This document shows positions 17,928 to 26,107 of a DNA stretch of 64,000 bases, piece by piece. Position 1 is the stretch's first letter; each line of letters opens with the position of its first letter. The position numbers and the translations under genes are program-made. The stretch spans positions 248,001 to 312,000 of the forward strand of contig CANNCY010000003.1 in assembly GCA_947503335.1 (NCBI GenBank), written 5' to 3'. A model generated the notes under the pieces. The model did not search any database and had not been told where the DNA came from. It worked only from the letters and a program-made list of their open reading frames with translations. Source of the DNA: an uncultured Pseudomonadales bacterium (GTDB lineage Bacteria > Pseudomonadota > Gammaproteobacteria > Pseudomonadales > CANNCY01).

Positions 17928-18368
17928 ATGACAGATTTAATAATAAAACAATATGAATCGGCCGACCCATTGTATTGTCAGGCCTGTAGTTTACGTGAGC
18001 GCTTACTACGAGAACCGTTAGGTATGCGTTTGCGTGAAGTAGACGTGCAGTATGACGGTCATCCAAATATGATGCATTTTGCAGCACTCGTCGGGGGCCA
18101 GTTGATAGCAACCGTTTCGTTTTGGATCAAAATGCCTGGTGCTGAGTTAAGACAGATGTGCGTTGACTCAACGGCTCAGGGTCTTAATGTAGGTGCCAGT
18201 ATTATCGCCCATGCCGAGGAAGAGCTTAAGCGTTATGGTGTCTCGATGATACGTGCCCATGCTCGGGTTTCTGTTGTTGGCTTTTATCAAAAATCTGGAT
18301 TTTTCGATGTTTCGCAACACGAAGAACATCTAGGTATTCCCCATGTTTGGGTTGAAAAGTATCTTTAA
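17928..18368 (+). CDS. GNAT-family N-acetyltransferase
   Basis: A 146-residue acetyltransferase. The acetyl-CoA-binding region is visible as LRQMCVDSTAQGLNVGASII followed by the GVSMIRAHARVSVVGFYQKSGF segment, which is the usual motif B and C-terminal strand/helix of GNATs. Cytosolic, substrate unknown. It is transcribed away from the arsenate operon and shares a 58-base palindromic spacer with it, so coregulation is possible. Confidence 0.85.
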   Translation: MTDLIIKQYESADPLYCQACSLRERLLREPLGMRLREVDVQYDGHPNMMHFAALVGGQLIATVSFWIKMPGAELRQMCVDSTAQGLNVGASIIAHAEEELKRYGVSMIRAHARVSVVGFYQKSGFFDVSQHEEHLGIPHVWVEKYL

Positions 18369-18449
18369 AGTTAGAATGTACTAGTATGGTGGTTCTGGCA
18401 TTGTAATCTGCGCTTGTGTTAGCAGCGTTTGGTCTAAGGAAGTATAAAA

Positions 18450-20000
18450 ATGAAAAGTTCTAAATTACATCGAACAGGGCGAAATTTGGTTCGCTTTGCA
18501 TGGGGTGTCGAGATTATAGCCGTGTCTATTGGCTTCTTGATCTCTATGATGGTATCGGTGTCTGTATATCGAGAACTGTCGGCGTCAGAATCTGGCTTTA
18601 GCGCTGCAGATATAACGGCAGTCATGGTTGCTGGATTACCCTTTATATTGGTTGCAGTGGTAGAGCTATGTAAGATTCCACTCGCGACCGCAATGATGTT
18701 TGCCAAGCATCATGCGTGGCGTATAGCATTTTTAATCTTCATCATTTTATTATCTATTATCACATTCGAAACCATGCTCAATGGTTTTGAGCGTAATTTT
18801 TCGAATCTAACGCTGTCTATTGATGAGCATAAAGATCAGGCGCAGCGTGTACAGCGAAGCATTGATCGTTTAGAAGATAAAAAACAGCAGCTACTTTACT
18901 TCTCATTAGAAGACGTTGAAGCAGATTATGAACAAAGCGTTTCTGAAAATAATCGCAACTACAATCGCGATCTAGATCGACAGCGTTCATTTATTTCATC
19001 ACAGCTAGATAAAATCGATGATAGCTATATCGTAGAAACAGAAGATAAAATTGAAGCACTTTATGACCGTCAGCAGGTGGTGTATGACGAGTGGGATCGC
19101 GAGCGCAGCGAGCTACAAGATCGCATTCGTAACCTGTTAAATAGCAATCAATCTACACTTCAGACCGATAAGCAAAAACTTGAGGGCGAATTGAACGATT
19201 TGCGTCAAGAGATGGAGCAGCGTATGGCTGCTGCCAGCTTCCTGACTCGAGATACTGTCGAGCGTCGATACCGGGATATGATTGCCGAGAAAGAGCAGCG
19301 TTTGTATCAGGTTTCTGATTATGCAGCCGGTCAGTCGGCTTTTGCACAACAGGCTGAAAGCGAAGCGCAACTTCAGGCACAGTTGGCTCAGGTGTCGGCC
19401 AAGTATCAGGGGCGTATTGATGATTTAGATCGTCGTGTAGAGACACTTAAGCAGCGCATGAATGATCAGATAAGCGAAGACGAAGCATTGCGTACTCGCT
19501 ATCGTAATCAGTTTTCCAATGCCGCATCAGCGGCTCGTCGCGTAAGAGACGCAGATAATGGTAGGGCAATGGGCGAGCGCGATGAAAAAGTTATTGAGTA
19601 CGAAGAAATCGTTGCTCGCACTAAGGTGATCGATGAAGAAATATTCGGTTTAAACGAACAGATAGTAACCTTGCAATACCAAATTAATCGCTTGGTAAAC
19701 AGAAATCAGATTTACCGTATTGCGGCCTATATTGAAAATAAAGAAAATGCGATCGAAGTAGAGAAGGCGACGGTTGGTATTGTGGCGTTGGTTTGGTTCG
19801 CCTCATTAGCGTTTGTGTGTGCTATTACAGGCGTATTCTTGGCCATCGCTGGTATGTATTTGCAAAAAATCTACAGCGAAACTGATGAGCCCGAAACACC
19901 TTTAAAGAGTGGTGCAGAGCGTATCATCGAAGAGAGTGCTCAGCCCGCGTCGAGCGAAGTGACGGCAAGCTCTGAAACCAAAGAACTCGCCCCTAGCTGA
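18450..20000 (+). CDS. Membrane-anchored coiled-coil protein of unknown function
   Basis: I do not recognise this 516-residue protein. Three hydrophobic helices lie near the N-terminus (about 15-38, 52-77 and 86-107). They are followed by a long charged region (about 115-430) with heptad-like spacing and many Glu, Gln, Arg and Lys, predicted to be coiled coil. A fourth helix (about 438-468) is followed by an acidic, Ser-rich tail. The layout puts a large coil between membrane anchors, on one face of the inner membrane. Start is supported by AAGGAAG. It stands alone, with a hairpin downstream. Possible roles include a scaffold or envelope tether; this is inference only. Confidence 0.7.
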   Translation: MKSSKLHRTGRNLVRFAWGVEIIAVSIGFLISMMVSVSVYRELSASESGFSAADITAVMVAGLPFILVAVVELCKIPLATAMMFAKHHAWRIAFLIFIILLSIITFETMLNGFERNFSNLTLSIDEHKDQAQRVQRSIDRLEDKKQQLLYFSLEDVEADYEQSVSENNRNYNRDLDRQRSFISSQLDKIDDSYIVETEDKIEALYDRQQVVYDEWDRERSELQDRIRNLLNSNQSTLQTDKQKLEGELNDLRQEMEQRMAAASFLTRDTVERRYRDMIAEKEQRLYQVSDYAAGQSAFAQQAESEAQLQAQLAQVSAKYQGRIDDLDRRVETLKQRMNDQISEDEALRTRYRNQFSNAASAARRVRDADNGRAMGERDEKVIEYEEIVARTKVIDEEIFGLNEQIVTLQYQINRLVNRNQIYRIAAYIENKENAIEVEKATVGIVALVWFASLAFVCAITGVFLAIAGMYLQKIYSETDEPETPLKSGAERIIEESAQPASSEVTASSETKELAPS

Positions 20001-20023
20001 CATAGTCGCGCTTTTTAGGTCTA

Positions 20024-20059
20024 AGCTGCTGAGTAGCCTATTGGTTATACTCAGTGGCT
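20024..20059. other. Stable hairpin after the coiled-coil gene
   Basis: AGCTGCTGAGTA and TACTCAGTGGCT pair over 12 positions (two G-T pairs) around a 12-base loop. No T-run follows, so it may be a weak or Rho-assisted terminator or a regulatory hairpin. The rest of 20001-20206 holds no convincing promoter that I can defend. Confidence 0.45.
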
Positions 20060-20206
20060 TGCCTCCATCAAAAATCACGAATACGCTGATGTTGCTGTTT
20101 TCTAGAATAATTTTGTATTAGGTTTTCTTGTGCCATCAAGGGTTGCGGCATTGTTGTAATATGGTGCATTCTTAAGGGCTAAATCATAATACACGGAAGA
20201 CTTGCT

Positions 20207-23101
20207 ATGCGTCATCTCGCGCTCGCGGCGGCAGTTTCAGCCGCTTTGCTGCTACAGGGGTGTGATACCTCTACAAATAATCAACAAGCCGGTACCTCTT
20301 CACCAGTTGCTGAGCAATCTGTGGCGAAAGACGTTGCGATTGCCGGAGTTAGACTAGTAGACAGCTATACACCTAAAGCAGGTGAGGTAGCAATCGCATA
20401 CAAGAAGTATGAGCTAGATAATGGTTTAACAGTGATTCTGCATGAGGATCACAGTGACCCCTTGGTAGACGTAGATGTTACCTATCACGTTGGTTCGTCT
20501 CGTGAGCAATTGGGCTACTCTGGCTTTGCGCATTTCTTTGAGCACATGATGTTTCAGGGCTCTAAGCATGTTGCCGATGAAGAGCATTTCAAAATCATCA
20601 CTGAGGCTGGGGGTACGTTAAATGGTACAACCAACCGAGATCGCACCAATTATTTTGAAACAGTTCCAAGTAACGAACTAGAGAAAATGCTTTGGTTAGA
20701 AGCTGACCGCATGGGCTTTTTGTTGTCAGCGATCGATGAAACTAAATTCGAGAATCAGCGTGAGACAGTGAAAAATGAGCGTGGGCAGCGTGTTGATAAC
20801 CGCCCGTACGGTCGATTCTGGGAAGAAAACTCGCGTAATATGTATCCTGTTGGTCATCCGTACAGCTGGCCTACTATTGGTTGGATGGAAGACTTAGATC
20901 GCGCCGAATTGAAGTTGTTGAAAGACTTCTTCTTGCGTTGGTATGGCCCAAATAACGCTGTACTTACCATCGGCGGTGATATCGACGAGCAGCAAACGCT
21001 TGAGATGGTTAAGAAGTACTTTGGTTCAATTCCGGCTGGGCCAGCAGTAGAAAAGTTAGTACCTACCGAGGTGAAGTTAGATAAAACGCGCTTTGTTACC
21101 TTAGAAGATAATATTCAGCTGCCTGCAGTTGTCGTAACTATGCCAACGGTATACCAGTACCACGAAGATGAAGCGGCGTTAGATGCGGCAGCTAAGGTGC
21201 TAGGGCAGGGTGCTTCGTCGATGATGTATCAGCGTTTGGTACAGACTGGTCGCGCAGTGCAGGCAAGTGTTAGTCACAACTGCTCTGAGCTATCGTGCGA
21301 AATGATGTTTGTGGTGATTCAAAATGTTGGTTCGGGCGAAACCTTGAGCCAAATGTATGATGAAGTGATGGCGACGATCGAAGAATTTGGTAAGACTGGC
21401 GTGAGCCAAGATGACCTTCAGCGTCTTGTGATGCAGTATGAATCAAGCACGTTGTTTAGTTTAGAGTCAGTTAGCTCGCGTGTACGCCGATTGGCTGCGT
21501 CGCAGACGTTCACCGGTGACCCAAATAAGGCTATCGTACAAACACTTGCAAACTATAAAGCGTTGACCGCTGAGAAAGTTGACGAGAAATACAACCAGTA
21601 CATCGCGGGTAAGCCGGCTGTTGTGATCAGCATTGTACCAAAGGGTAAAACCGATATGGTGGCGGCTACTCCTAACTATACGGTCGAAAGTCCTGAGATT
21701 GGTGCGATTCAATTGGCTAGTCGAGAAGAGCCGGTGATCGAAGACTCATTTGATCGTAGTGTGATGCCTAAGTCTGGTGTTGCTAAGTCAGTGATATTGC
21801 CGCCAGTTTGGGAAGACAAGTTAGAAAACGGCTTAAAAGTGTTAGGCGTACAAAATAATGAAACGCCAACCACTACGGTGTATCTAGCTGTTGAGGCGGG
21901 TAAGCGAGATAACCCAGCTTCGGTTCCAGGTTTGGCTCAGTTCGCTTTTGATATGATGTCAGAGGCCACAACAGAAAAAACCACAGCTCAATTAAGCGCC
22001 GAAAGTGAGCGTTTGGGTGCGCGCATGGGTGGTAGTTCTGGCACGTACTTAAGTTATATGACGTTAAGCGTACCTAGTCGTAATTTGGGCTCTGCTCTAG
22101 ACCTCGCGCTTGAACAAATGCTAACACCTGCATTTAATGAAGCAGACGTTGAGCGTATCCGTAAGACAAAGATTTCTAGTATCCGTCAAAGCGCGGTTAC
22201 ACCTGAAGGTTTGGCATCACGTGCCGTTGGTAAGGTTGTAGGTGAAGAGGGCAACGTTTTGGCTCAACCTAGTATCGGTACCTTAGAATCGGTTGCCGCT
22301 ATTACGCGCGATCAGCTTATAGCTTTTCATAAAGATCATATCTTGAAGAACACTAAAGCGGTGATGGTGTCGAGTGATCTACCGAAAGAAAAGGTAATGG
22401 CCGAGCTTAACCGCTTATCTAAGTTACAGGTTAATAAGGCTGATCGTGGCGAAATGCCTGGTTACCGCGCGCAAGAACAGACCACTGTTTATCTTGTAGA
22501 TAAAAAAGGTGCTGCTCAATCAGTTATCAACGTTGTGCAGCCTAGCTTAAAGTGGGACGCATTCGGTGATTACTTTAAAGCAACCGTAGCGAACTACCCT
22601 CTAGGTGGTGCTTTCAATAGTCGTATCAACCTAAATCTTCGCGAAGATAAGGGTTATACCTATGGTGCGCGAAGCTTCTTTAGTGGTAGCGAAGAAATGG
22701 GCCAGTACATGGTTTCTACTAGCGTACGTGCCGACACTACTAAGGCATCTGTTAGCGAAATTATGGGCGAGATCAACCGTTATATCGAATCGGGTATGAC
22801 TGCCGACGAGCTTAGCTTTACGAAGAGTGCATGGGGTCAGCGTGATGCGCGTAACTACGAAACGCCAAGTAAGAAGTTAGGTTTGTTGGCAACTACTGTT
22901 CAGCATGGTGTTGAGCCAAGTTATCTGCAAGACCAAGCCGCAATGCTTCAAGATCTTGAGCTTGAGCAATTAAATGCGCTTGTAGCAGAGCTAATTAAGC
23001 CTGAAAGTTTTGCGATTATCGTAGTGGGCGATGCTGCTACACAGAAAGCAGAGCTAGAGAGCTTGGGCTATCCAGTAGTAGAAGTCTCAGTCGAGCTTTA
23101 A
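20207..23101 (+). CDS. M16-family zinc metallopeptidase, lipoprotein
   Basis: A 964-residue insulinase/pitrilysin-family peptidase with two homologous halves. A lipoprotein signal ends in LLLQGC with the lipidated Cys at about 19, so it is attached to a membrane, probably facing the periplasm. The first half has the inverted zinc motif HFFEH (residues 109-113) and the downstream Glu in KNERGQR. The second half (from about 540) lacks the zinc motif, as expected for the regulatory half, and keeps the RGYTYG-like segment KGYTYGAR. The length fits two-domain bacterial members. Substrates are probably short peptides. It is monocistronic, ended by a terminator. Confidence 0.92.
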   Translation: MRHLALAAAVSAALLLQGCDTSTNNQQAGTSSPVAEQSVAKDVAIAGVRLVDSYTPKAGEVAIAYKKYELDNGLTVILHEDHSDPLVDVDVTYHVGSSREQLGYSGFAHFFEHMMFQGSKHVADEEHFKIITEAGGTLNGTTNRDRTNYFETVPSNELEKMLWLEADRMGFLLSAIDETKFENQRETVKNERGQRVDNRPYGRFWEENSRNMYPVGHPYSWPTIGWMEDLDRAELKLLKDFFLRWYGPNNAVLTIGGDIDEQQTLEMVKKYFGSIPAGPAVEKLVPTEVKLDKTRFVTLEDNIQLPAVVVTMPTVYQYHEDEAALDAAAKVLGQGASSMMYQRLVQTGRAVQASVSHNCSELSCEMMFVVIQNVGSGETLSQMYDEVMATIEEFGKTGVSQDDLQRLVMQYESSTLFSLESVSSRVRRLAASQTFTGDPNKAIVQTLANYKALTAEKVDEKYNQYIAGKPAVVISIVPKGKTDMVAATPNYTVESPEIGAIQLASREEPVIEDSFDRSVMPKSGVAKSVILPPVWEDKLENGLKVLGVQNNETPTTTVYLAVEAGKRDNPASVPGLAQFAFDMMSEATTEKTTAQLSAESERLGARMGGSSGTYLSYMTLSVPSRNLGSALDLALEQMLTPAFNEADVERIRKTKISSIRQSAVTPEGLASRAVGKVVGEEGNVLAQPSIGTLESVAAITRDQLIAFHKDHILKNTKAVMVSSDLPKEKVMAELNRLSKLQVNKADRGEMPGYRAQEQTTVYLVDKKGAAQSVINVVQPSLKWDAFGDYFKATVANYPLGGAFNSRINLNLREDKGYTYGARSFFSGSEEMGQYMVSTSVRADTTKASVSEIMGEINRYIESGMTADELSFTKSAWGQRDARNYETPSKKLGLLATTVQHGVEPSYLQDQAAMLQDLELEQLNALVAELIKPESFAIIVVGDAATQKAELESLGYPVVEVSVEL

Positions 23102-23115
23102 TAAAGTTTTAGCTC

Positions 23116-23147
23116 AAAAACCGCTGGCGAGAGCTGGCGGTTTTTTT
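23116..23147 (+). terminator. Intrinsic terminator of the M16 peptidase gene
   Basis: A-run, then CCGCTGGC, a GAGA tetraloop, GCTGGCGG (two G-T pairs) and seven T residues. Confidence 0.9.
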
Positions 23148-23213
23148 ATGCGCATAGATTCTTTGCGGGGGTATGCGTTAGGATGCGTTTTGATCATAGA
23201 GTAGGGTGAGTAA

Positions 23214-25592
23214 GTGTTTAAGTGGAGTATGCGCATAGCGCTTTTATTGTCTGCGTTAGCTGCTATAGCGGCGGGTTTTAGCTATAGCATATTAAAATCA
23301 AGTTTGCCGTCATTAGATGGCGATGTCACAACATCGGGTGTTAGTTCAGCGGCGCGTTTGCAGCGCGATAGGTTGGGTGTGGTGAACATCGTTGCACAAA
23401 GTAAAAATGATGCAGCCTATGTGATGGGTTATGCCCATGCGCAAGATCGATTATTTCAAATGGATCTATCTAGGCGAATGCCTGCCGGAGAACTGTCAGA
23501 ATTGTTTGGGGCTGTCGCATTAGAAACCGACAAGAAATACCGGTTGCATCAGATGCGTTCAATTGCGCGTCAGACCATTGCTCAACTCGACGATGAAGGA
23601 AAGGCGCTACTAACAGCCTACGCGAAGGGCGTTAATGATGGTATTGAAAGTTTGGGTAGCAAGCCGTTTGAGTATTGGCTAACACAGTCTGACGTCGCTC
23701 CTTGGTTGCCAGAAGATTCATTGTTAGTGTCGATGTCAATGTTCGTGCAGATGACGCAAAACCTAGTTGAAGACGACTTCGCGCGCGATTTGCTATTAAA
23801 GGCGGGTGGCGAACAGTTGCTCAGCTTTTTGCAACCTGAAGGCACTCAATTTGATTCGGCAATCGACAATTCAGTGATGGTGGGCGAGCCGATTCCTTCG
23901 CCAGAGCAGTTTAGTCTTGTAGGTACGCCTGCCGAGTTAACTGCCTCAATACTGCACGAGTTACCTATCAATGGGTCTAACAGCTGGGTGATTCATGGGT
24001 CTGCTACGGCGAATGGGCGAGCTTTATTTTCTAATGATCCCCATCTAGGTTTTAGCGTGCCTAATATTTGGTACCGCGCTCAGATTCAGTATCCCGATGC
24101 AGCTGGTGAGTTGCTGAAAACGGTTGGGGTTTCGGTGCCAGGATTACCCGCAATTGCGATAGGTAGTAACGGGCACGTTAGTTGGGGGATGACCAATTCA
24201 GCGGGTGACTGGGCAGATTACATTGAGTTAGATCTGCAAGAAGGTTCGTACCAGACGGTTGCCGGAGCTAAGCCGTTAGAGGGGGTGCACGAAGTTATAA
24301 AGGTGCGTGGTGAACCTGACGTTAATTTCGTATTTGAGCGCACCCAGTGGGGCCCAGTAATTGACTTAGAAGATGGTCGTAAGGCTGCCTACCGATGGAT
24401 GTTGCATTACCCGCGGGCGATTAATGCGCTGCCATTTTTATCGATGGATCAAATAAAGACCGTTGATGAGGGTGTGGCAATCGCACATCAAACTGGGTTA
24501 AGCCCTTTCAATATTGTCTTGGCTGATGTGAGCGGAGATATTCGCTGGACCATCTTGGGGCAAATGCCTAAGCGAGGCGAGCAGCCTACCGAGCGTGTTG
24601 TTCCTTGGCAGCAAGTGGAGCGTAGCTGGCAGGGTTGGTTAGCAGCCGAAGACTTTCCTGTGGTCTCGCCAACCGAGCGTCAGCCCTATCTGTGGACGGC
24701 GAACAACCGAATCGTCGGTGGTGATGATTTAAGCAAGATTGGTGTTGGTACTTACGAGCTTGGTGCTCGTGCAAAATTGATTGAGTTAGATCTGGCCGAT
24801 AACGAAAATTACAACGTCGAAGACATGCACGAAATGCTTCAAAACCATAAGGCAATCGTTGTTGCTAGTTGGCGCGATCATGTGATCGAGGTGCTTAGCA
24901 ATAGTAGCGCGAGCGCTCAAACCGAGATTGCAATAGGTTTGCTGAAAAACTGGAGCGCTATGGCTAGCGTTGATGACGCTGGATTTACAATCGCGCACGA
25001 ATACCGCAAGCAATATTTCGCGGCACTCAATGTGGCGCTTAATACTAGTATCAAAGCAGCGGGGCTATTGCCTTCAGACGCTGAAGAGGTCTGGTTATTC
25101 AATCGTCAAAGTGAAGGCGCTGTTGCTTATATCCGTGACTCACGGCCTGCCCATTGGTTGCCGGGTGGTTTTAGTGGTTGGGCGAGTTTTGAGCAGGATG
25201 TGGTCGCCAAGACGATTGATGCGATAACTAAGCGTCACGGTAGTCTGGCCGCAGCAAGATGGGGCAAGCATAATGCGTTACAAATGCATCACCCATTGGC
25301 CAGTGCGCTGCCTAGTTATTTAGCTAATCGTTTGAATATGCCGGTGTCTGATCAGGCGGGTGGCTCGCACATGCCGCTAGCCCAGCACCCTCGCCATGGG
25401 CAGTCGATGCGTTTTGTGGTGCAACCGGGTCATGAAAGCGAAGGGTATTTAACAATGCCTGGTGGGCAGAGTGGTCACCCGTTGAGTGATCATTATGGTT
25501 CACTACACAGCGATTGGGTGCTAGATAATCCTAGCCCCCTTGTACCGGGTGAAGTTGTAAATGAAATTCAATTTGTGCCGGTCGGTAGTTAA
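23214..25592 (+). CDS. Penicillin-acylase-family N-terminal nucleophile amidohydrolase
   Basis: A 792-residue Ntn-hydrolase precursor. An N-terminal signal or anchor (about residues 5-26) leads into the alpha-chain region with LGVVNI and GYAHAQDRLFQMDLSRR. The self-cleavage point is before Ser255 in NGSNSWVIHG, the conserved SNxW start of the beta chain, followed by NDPHLGF and VSWGMTNS. Maturation would give two chains in the periplasm. Relatives hydrolyse beta-lactam side chains, acyl-homoserine lactones or other amides; the substrate cannot be read here. The start is GTG behind GGGTGAG. It follows the M16 terminator and may share a transcript with the small gene downstream. Confidence 0.9.
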   Translation: MFKWSMRIALLLSALAAIAAGFSYSILKSSLPSLDGDVTTSGVSSAARLQRDRLGVVNIVAQSKNDAAYVMGYAHAQDRLFQMDLSRRMPAGELSELFGAVALETDKKYRLHQMRSIARQTIAQLDDEGKALLTAYAKGVNDGIESLGSKPFEYWLTQSDVAPWLPEDSLLVSMSMFVQMTQNLVEDDFARDLLLKAGGEQLLSFLQPEGTQFDSAIDNSVMVGEPIPSPEQFSLVGTPAELTASILHELPINGSNSWVIHGSATANGRALFSNDPHLGFSVPNIWYRAQIQYPDAAGELLKTVGVSVPGLPAIAIGSNGHVSWGMTNSAGDWADYIELDLQEGSYQTVAGAKPLEGVHEVIKVRGEPDVNFVFERTQWGPVIDLEDGRKAAYRWMLHYPRAINALPFLSMDQIKTVDEGVAIAHQTGLSPFNIVLADVSGDIRWTILGQMPKRGEQPTERVVPWQQVERSWQGWLAAEDFPVVSPTERQPYLWTANNRIVGGDDLSKIGVGTYELGARAKLIELDLADNENYNVEDMHEMLQNHKAIVVASWRDHVIEVLSNSSASAQTEIAIGLLKNWSAMASVDDAGFTIAHEYRKQYFAALNVALNTSIKAAGLLPSDAEEVWLFNRQSEGAVAYIRDSRPAHWLPGGFSGWASFEQDVVAKTIDAITKRHGSLAAARWGKHNALQMHHPLASALPSYLANRLNMPVSDQAGGSHMPLAQHPRHGQSMRFVVQPGHESEGYLTMPGGQSGHPLSDHYGSLHSDWVLDNPSPLVPGEVVNEIQFVPVGS

Positions 25593-25659
25593 TTGAGATA
25601 GACGGCGTGGTGTGCGGCGGCACACTGCGCTAGTCTTTATAGATACGAAAGAGGTGTTT

Positions 25660-25881
25660 ATGCAGATTTTTTCTACCGCCGCCAATAGTATCTACGATCA
25701 GTTGCAGCGCTTCGATCAAGCATCGCAACAGATTGCCCAATCAGATATATCTTCTAGCGTGTCAGTCTATGCCGATCAGCGTGTTGAGCAGATAAGCGCG
25801 CAGCGCCAGGTTGAGGCCTCCTCAAAGTCTCTGAGTGCGGCCAATCAAATGATAGGTTCCCTACTTGATATTCGAGTTTAA
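25660..25881 (+). CDS. Small uncharacterised protein, 73 residues
   Basis: The start at 25660 is chosen for an AAAGAGG site seven bases upstream; an in-frame GTG at 25612 would add 16 unlikely residues. The protein is helical, Gln- and Ser-rich, has no signal peptide, and ends in SAANQMIGSLLDIRV. That ending resembles the C-terminal helix of flagellar rod and hook proteins, which finish with a similar ML..LL.I pattern, but the rest of those proteins is absent. Function unknown. It ends about 225 bases before the giant adhesin gene. Confidence 0.6.
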   Translation: MQIFSTAANSIYDQLQRFDQASQQIAQSDISSSVSVYADQRVEQISAQRQVEASSKSLSAANQMIGSLLDIRV

Positions 25882-25967
25882 ATATGGATTTCCAATGTAA
25901 GTAAATGCTTACATTCTTCGTGTCTACTGGTTCTCTTTGTTTTTGTGACTGGTCGGTCATTTAGTTC

Positions 25968-25981
25968 TTGATCTAGATCAA
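25968..25981. promoter_or_regulatory. Perfect FNR/ANR-type box upstream of the giant adhesin
   Basis: TTGATCTAGATCAA is a perfect 14-base palindrome and an exact match to the FNR consensus TTGAT-N4-ATCAA. It lies 127 bases before the start codon and just upstream of the best promoter candidate. Its centre is about 47 bases before the predicted transcript start, not the classical 41.5, so activation or repression cannot be decided. Confidence 0.7.
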
Positions 25982-25987
25982 TTTTTA

Positions 25988-26015
25988 TTGAATTTGTAGC
26001 GGGTCAGCGTATAGT
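25988..26015 (+). promoter_or_regulatory. Candidate sigma-70 promoter for the giant adhesin
   Basis: A -35 of TTGAAT (25988-25993) and a -10 of TATAGT (26010-26015) with a 16-base spacer. A leader of roughly 85 bases would follow. The ribosome site before 26108 is weak (AATAAGAAT). Confidence 0.5.
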
Positions 26016-26107
26016 GCAACAGTACAGAGCCCTTTATTTACGCGGTTTTGGGGAAATAGGCGCTAACAAAATTTATCGCCACCTACTGCTTACAAAGTAA
26101 TAAGAAT

